From an uncultured Alphaproteobacteria bacterium (GTDB lineage: Bacteria; Pseudomonadota; Alphaproteobacteria; RF32; CAG-239): 7,602 nt of DNA. A program made the translations under genes and the position numbers. The DNA lies in contig USCF01000046.1 in the NCBI GenBank assembly GCA_900553115.1, positions 1-7,602 on the forward strand. The letters are read 5' to 3'. Shown here piece by piece: positions 6,818-7,602 of this stretch (positions are counted from its first letter, which is position 1; each line of letters starts with the position of its first letter). The notes under the pieces were generated by a model that saw only the letters and a program-made list of their open reading frames with translations, was not told where the DNA came from and did no database searches.

Positions 6818-7555
6818 TTATGCCTTAACTTTTTTAGATACAGTCTTTTTTGCAGCAGTTTTCTTTGTATTTGTTTTAGCTGCAGAAGTTTTTTTCACGG
6901 CAGACTTTTTTGTTTTAGCAGGTTTAGCTGCCGCAGTTTTTACTATTGGTTCGTCAATAACAACACCTTTAACTTCTTTAATTTTTTTAGCCTCTTCGGC
7001 TTTGACATAATCAAGACTGCGCTGATAATATTGGTAGCCGGTAATAAAGGTCAAAGTTGCTGCAACCCACAGCAAAAATTCACCGGTATAACTCCAGCCA
7101 ATCCACAAATCTTTGAACAGCATCATCGCCAACGCTGTCATTTGGAAAGCTGTTTTCCACTTAGCTAATTTTGTCACCGGAAGTCCGACATTAACTTCAC
7201 GTAAAAATTCACGCAAGCCCGAAACAAGAATTTCACGGCATAAGATAACAAACGCCGGAATGATGGTAATATCCAAAGTATACATATTCTTCTTTGCTAA
7301 AATCACCACCAATGCAGTCGCCACCAGCAATTTATCGGCAATAGGGTCCAACAAACGTCCAAAAGCCGAGGTTTCATTCCAAGCTCTGGCCAAATAGCCG
7401 TCAAGATAATCCGTGATAGATGCAACGACAAATAAAATTCCCGCCAGCATAGCCCATGCATACGACGTAAAATAAATGGACATGAAAATAAGCGGTATGA
7501 CCACGATTCTGGAAATCGTCAAAATATTAGGTAAATTATACAAGGTATCCCCCAT
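6818..7555 (-). CDS. pgsA: CDP-diacylglycerol-glycerol-3-phosphate 3-phosphatidyltransferase with Lys/Ala-rich tail
   Basis: PgsA is an inner-membrane enzyme that joins CDP-diacylglycerol and glycerol-3-phosphate to give phosphatidylglycerol phosphate, the committed step to phosphatidylglycerol and cardiolipin. The CDP-alcohol phosphotransferase signature is perfect: Asp52-Gly53, Ala56-Arg57, Gly66, Asp70 and Asp74 with canonical spacing, plus Asp49. About six membrane segments span residues 13-175, and the NLPNILTISRI start is typical of PgsA. Residues past about 180 are an extension. A charged linker (184-206) leads into a tail of nearly pure Lys, Ala, Thr and Ser (207-245) that is absent from classical PgsA of about 180-200 residues. 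The tail should be cytoplasmic. The ATG at 7555 lacks a clear Shine-Dalgarno sequence. A TTG at 7543 is preceded by GGGGGA and would give a product starting at YNLPN, so the true start may be 4 codons inside. This is the first visible gene of the operon with the regulator and kinase. Confidence 0.95.
   Translation of the reverse strand: MGDTLYNLPNILTISRIVVIPLIFMSIYFTSYAWAMLAGILFVVASITDYLDGYLARAWNETSAFGRLLDPIADKLLVATALVVILAKKNMYTLDITIIPAFVILCREILVSGLREFLREVNVGLPVTKLAKWKTAFQMTALAMMLFKDLWIGWSYTGEFLLWVAATLTFITGYQYYQRSLDYVKAEEAKKIKEVKGVVIDEPIVKTAAAKPAKTKKSAVKKTSAAKTNTKKTAAKKTVSKKVKA
7548..7553 (-). promoter_or_regulatory. Possible ribosome binding site for an internal TTG start of pgsA
   Basis: GGGGGA on the minus strand lies 4 nt before TTG (7541-7543). 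The upstream ATG (7553-7555) has only AT-rich sequence before it. Starting at the TTG would put the first residues at the usual PgsA position (MYNLPN). The match to the anti-Shine-Dalgarno sequence is imperfect, so the evidence does not settle the start. Confidence 0.3.
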
Positions 7556-7602
7556 AGAAATAACGTTAAATCTAAGTAAATATAGACTATTTTTTTTAAT
7601 TA
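7556..7602 (-). other. Upstream leader of the pgsA-regulator-kinase operon
   Basis: These 47 AT-rich bases before pgsA hold a possible -10 (TATATT on the minus strand, 7579-7584) whose -35 partner would fall at or beyond the window edge, and an 8-bp palindrome TAACGTTA (7561-7568). No convincing complete promoter, riboswitch or terminator is visible. Whether another gene precedes pgsA in the operon cannot be told from this window. Confidence 0.3.

Noticed and set aside
6820..6935. Tandem DNA repeat in the pgsA tail region
   Set aside because: The repetition is at the protein level (Lys/Ala words) with varied codons and spacing. No exact DNA unit repeats, so it is low-complexity coding sequence rather than a DNA repeat array.
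7113..7397. A 94-codon + strand open frame opposite pgsA
   Set aside because: It is antisense to the conserved catalytic region of pgsA, and its composition mirrors the membrane segments on the other strand.
1..7602. Mobile element, CRISPR array, defence system or biosynthetic cluster
   Set aside because: No transposase, integrase, direct-repeat array, toxin-antitoxin or defence-type domains are visible. All coding sequence is accounted for by conserved core genes plus one hypothetical membrane protein.

Overview
The window is an ordinary-looking, AT-rich chromosomal segment of a Gram-negative bacterium. It is most likely an alphaproteobacterium from one of the low-GC, often host-associated lineages. 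The evidence is the block of a TPR_21/YfgM-like protein, BamB and Der, an outer-membrane lipoprotein with a non-Asp +2 residue, and an EnvZ-type kinase with the LPRSLF N-terminal signature. The first GTPase domain of Der also has NKCE at its G4 position, a form I associate with alphaproteobacterial Der proteins. The lineage call is inference; no rRNA or other decisive marker is present. I saw no insertion sequence, CRISPR array, tRNA or rRNA, and no frameshifted gene.

Layout. Positions 1-972 (+) hold the 3' part of an unrecognised membrane protein. Its reading frame is open to the window edge, so its true start lies upstream. After a 70-nt gap comes a compact + strand block, 1043-4547: a membrane-anchored TPR-like protein, the outer-membrane lipoprotein BamB with a complete eight-repeat propeller, and the ribosome-assembly GTPase Der. 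The gaps between these genes are 21 and 10 nt. The block ends at a very strong symmetrical hairpin terminator (4550-4592). A 154-nt intergenic region follows, with two adjacent perfect inverted repeats and an extended -10 sequence. The rest of the window is one tight minus-strand operon read from right to left: pgsA (6818-7555), an OmpR-family regulator (6112-6801) and an EnvZ-family kinase (4747-6102). The two blocks converge on the shared terminator.

How the genes fit together. Most of the window concerns the cell envelope. The TPR-like protein probably works at the Sec translocon or periplasmic chaperone interface. BamB helps insert outer-membrane beta-barrels. PgsA commits CDP-diacylglycerol to phosphatidylglycerol. 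The kinase/regulator pair resembles EnvZ/OmpR, which senses envelope or osmotic conditions. Der is the cytoplasmic exception but is the usual neighbour of BamB.

Nothing here amounts to a clearly new system. The points most worth a second look are the two-PH-like-module membrane protein at the left edge, the lysine/alanine-rich cytoplasmic tails on two unrelated membrane proteins (the TPR-like protein and PgsA), the placement of pgsA at the head of a two-component operon, and the paired hairpins between the convergent operons.
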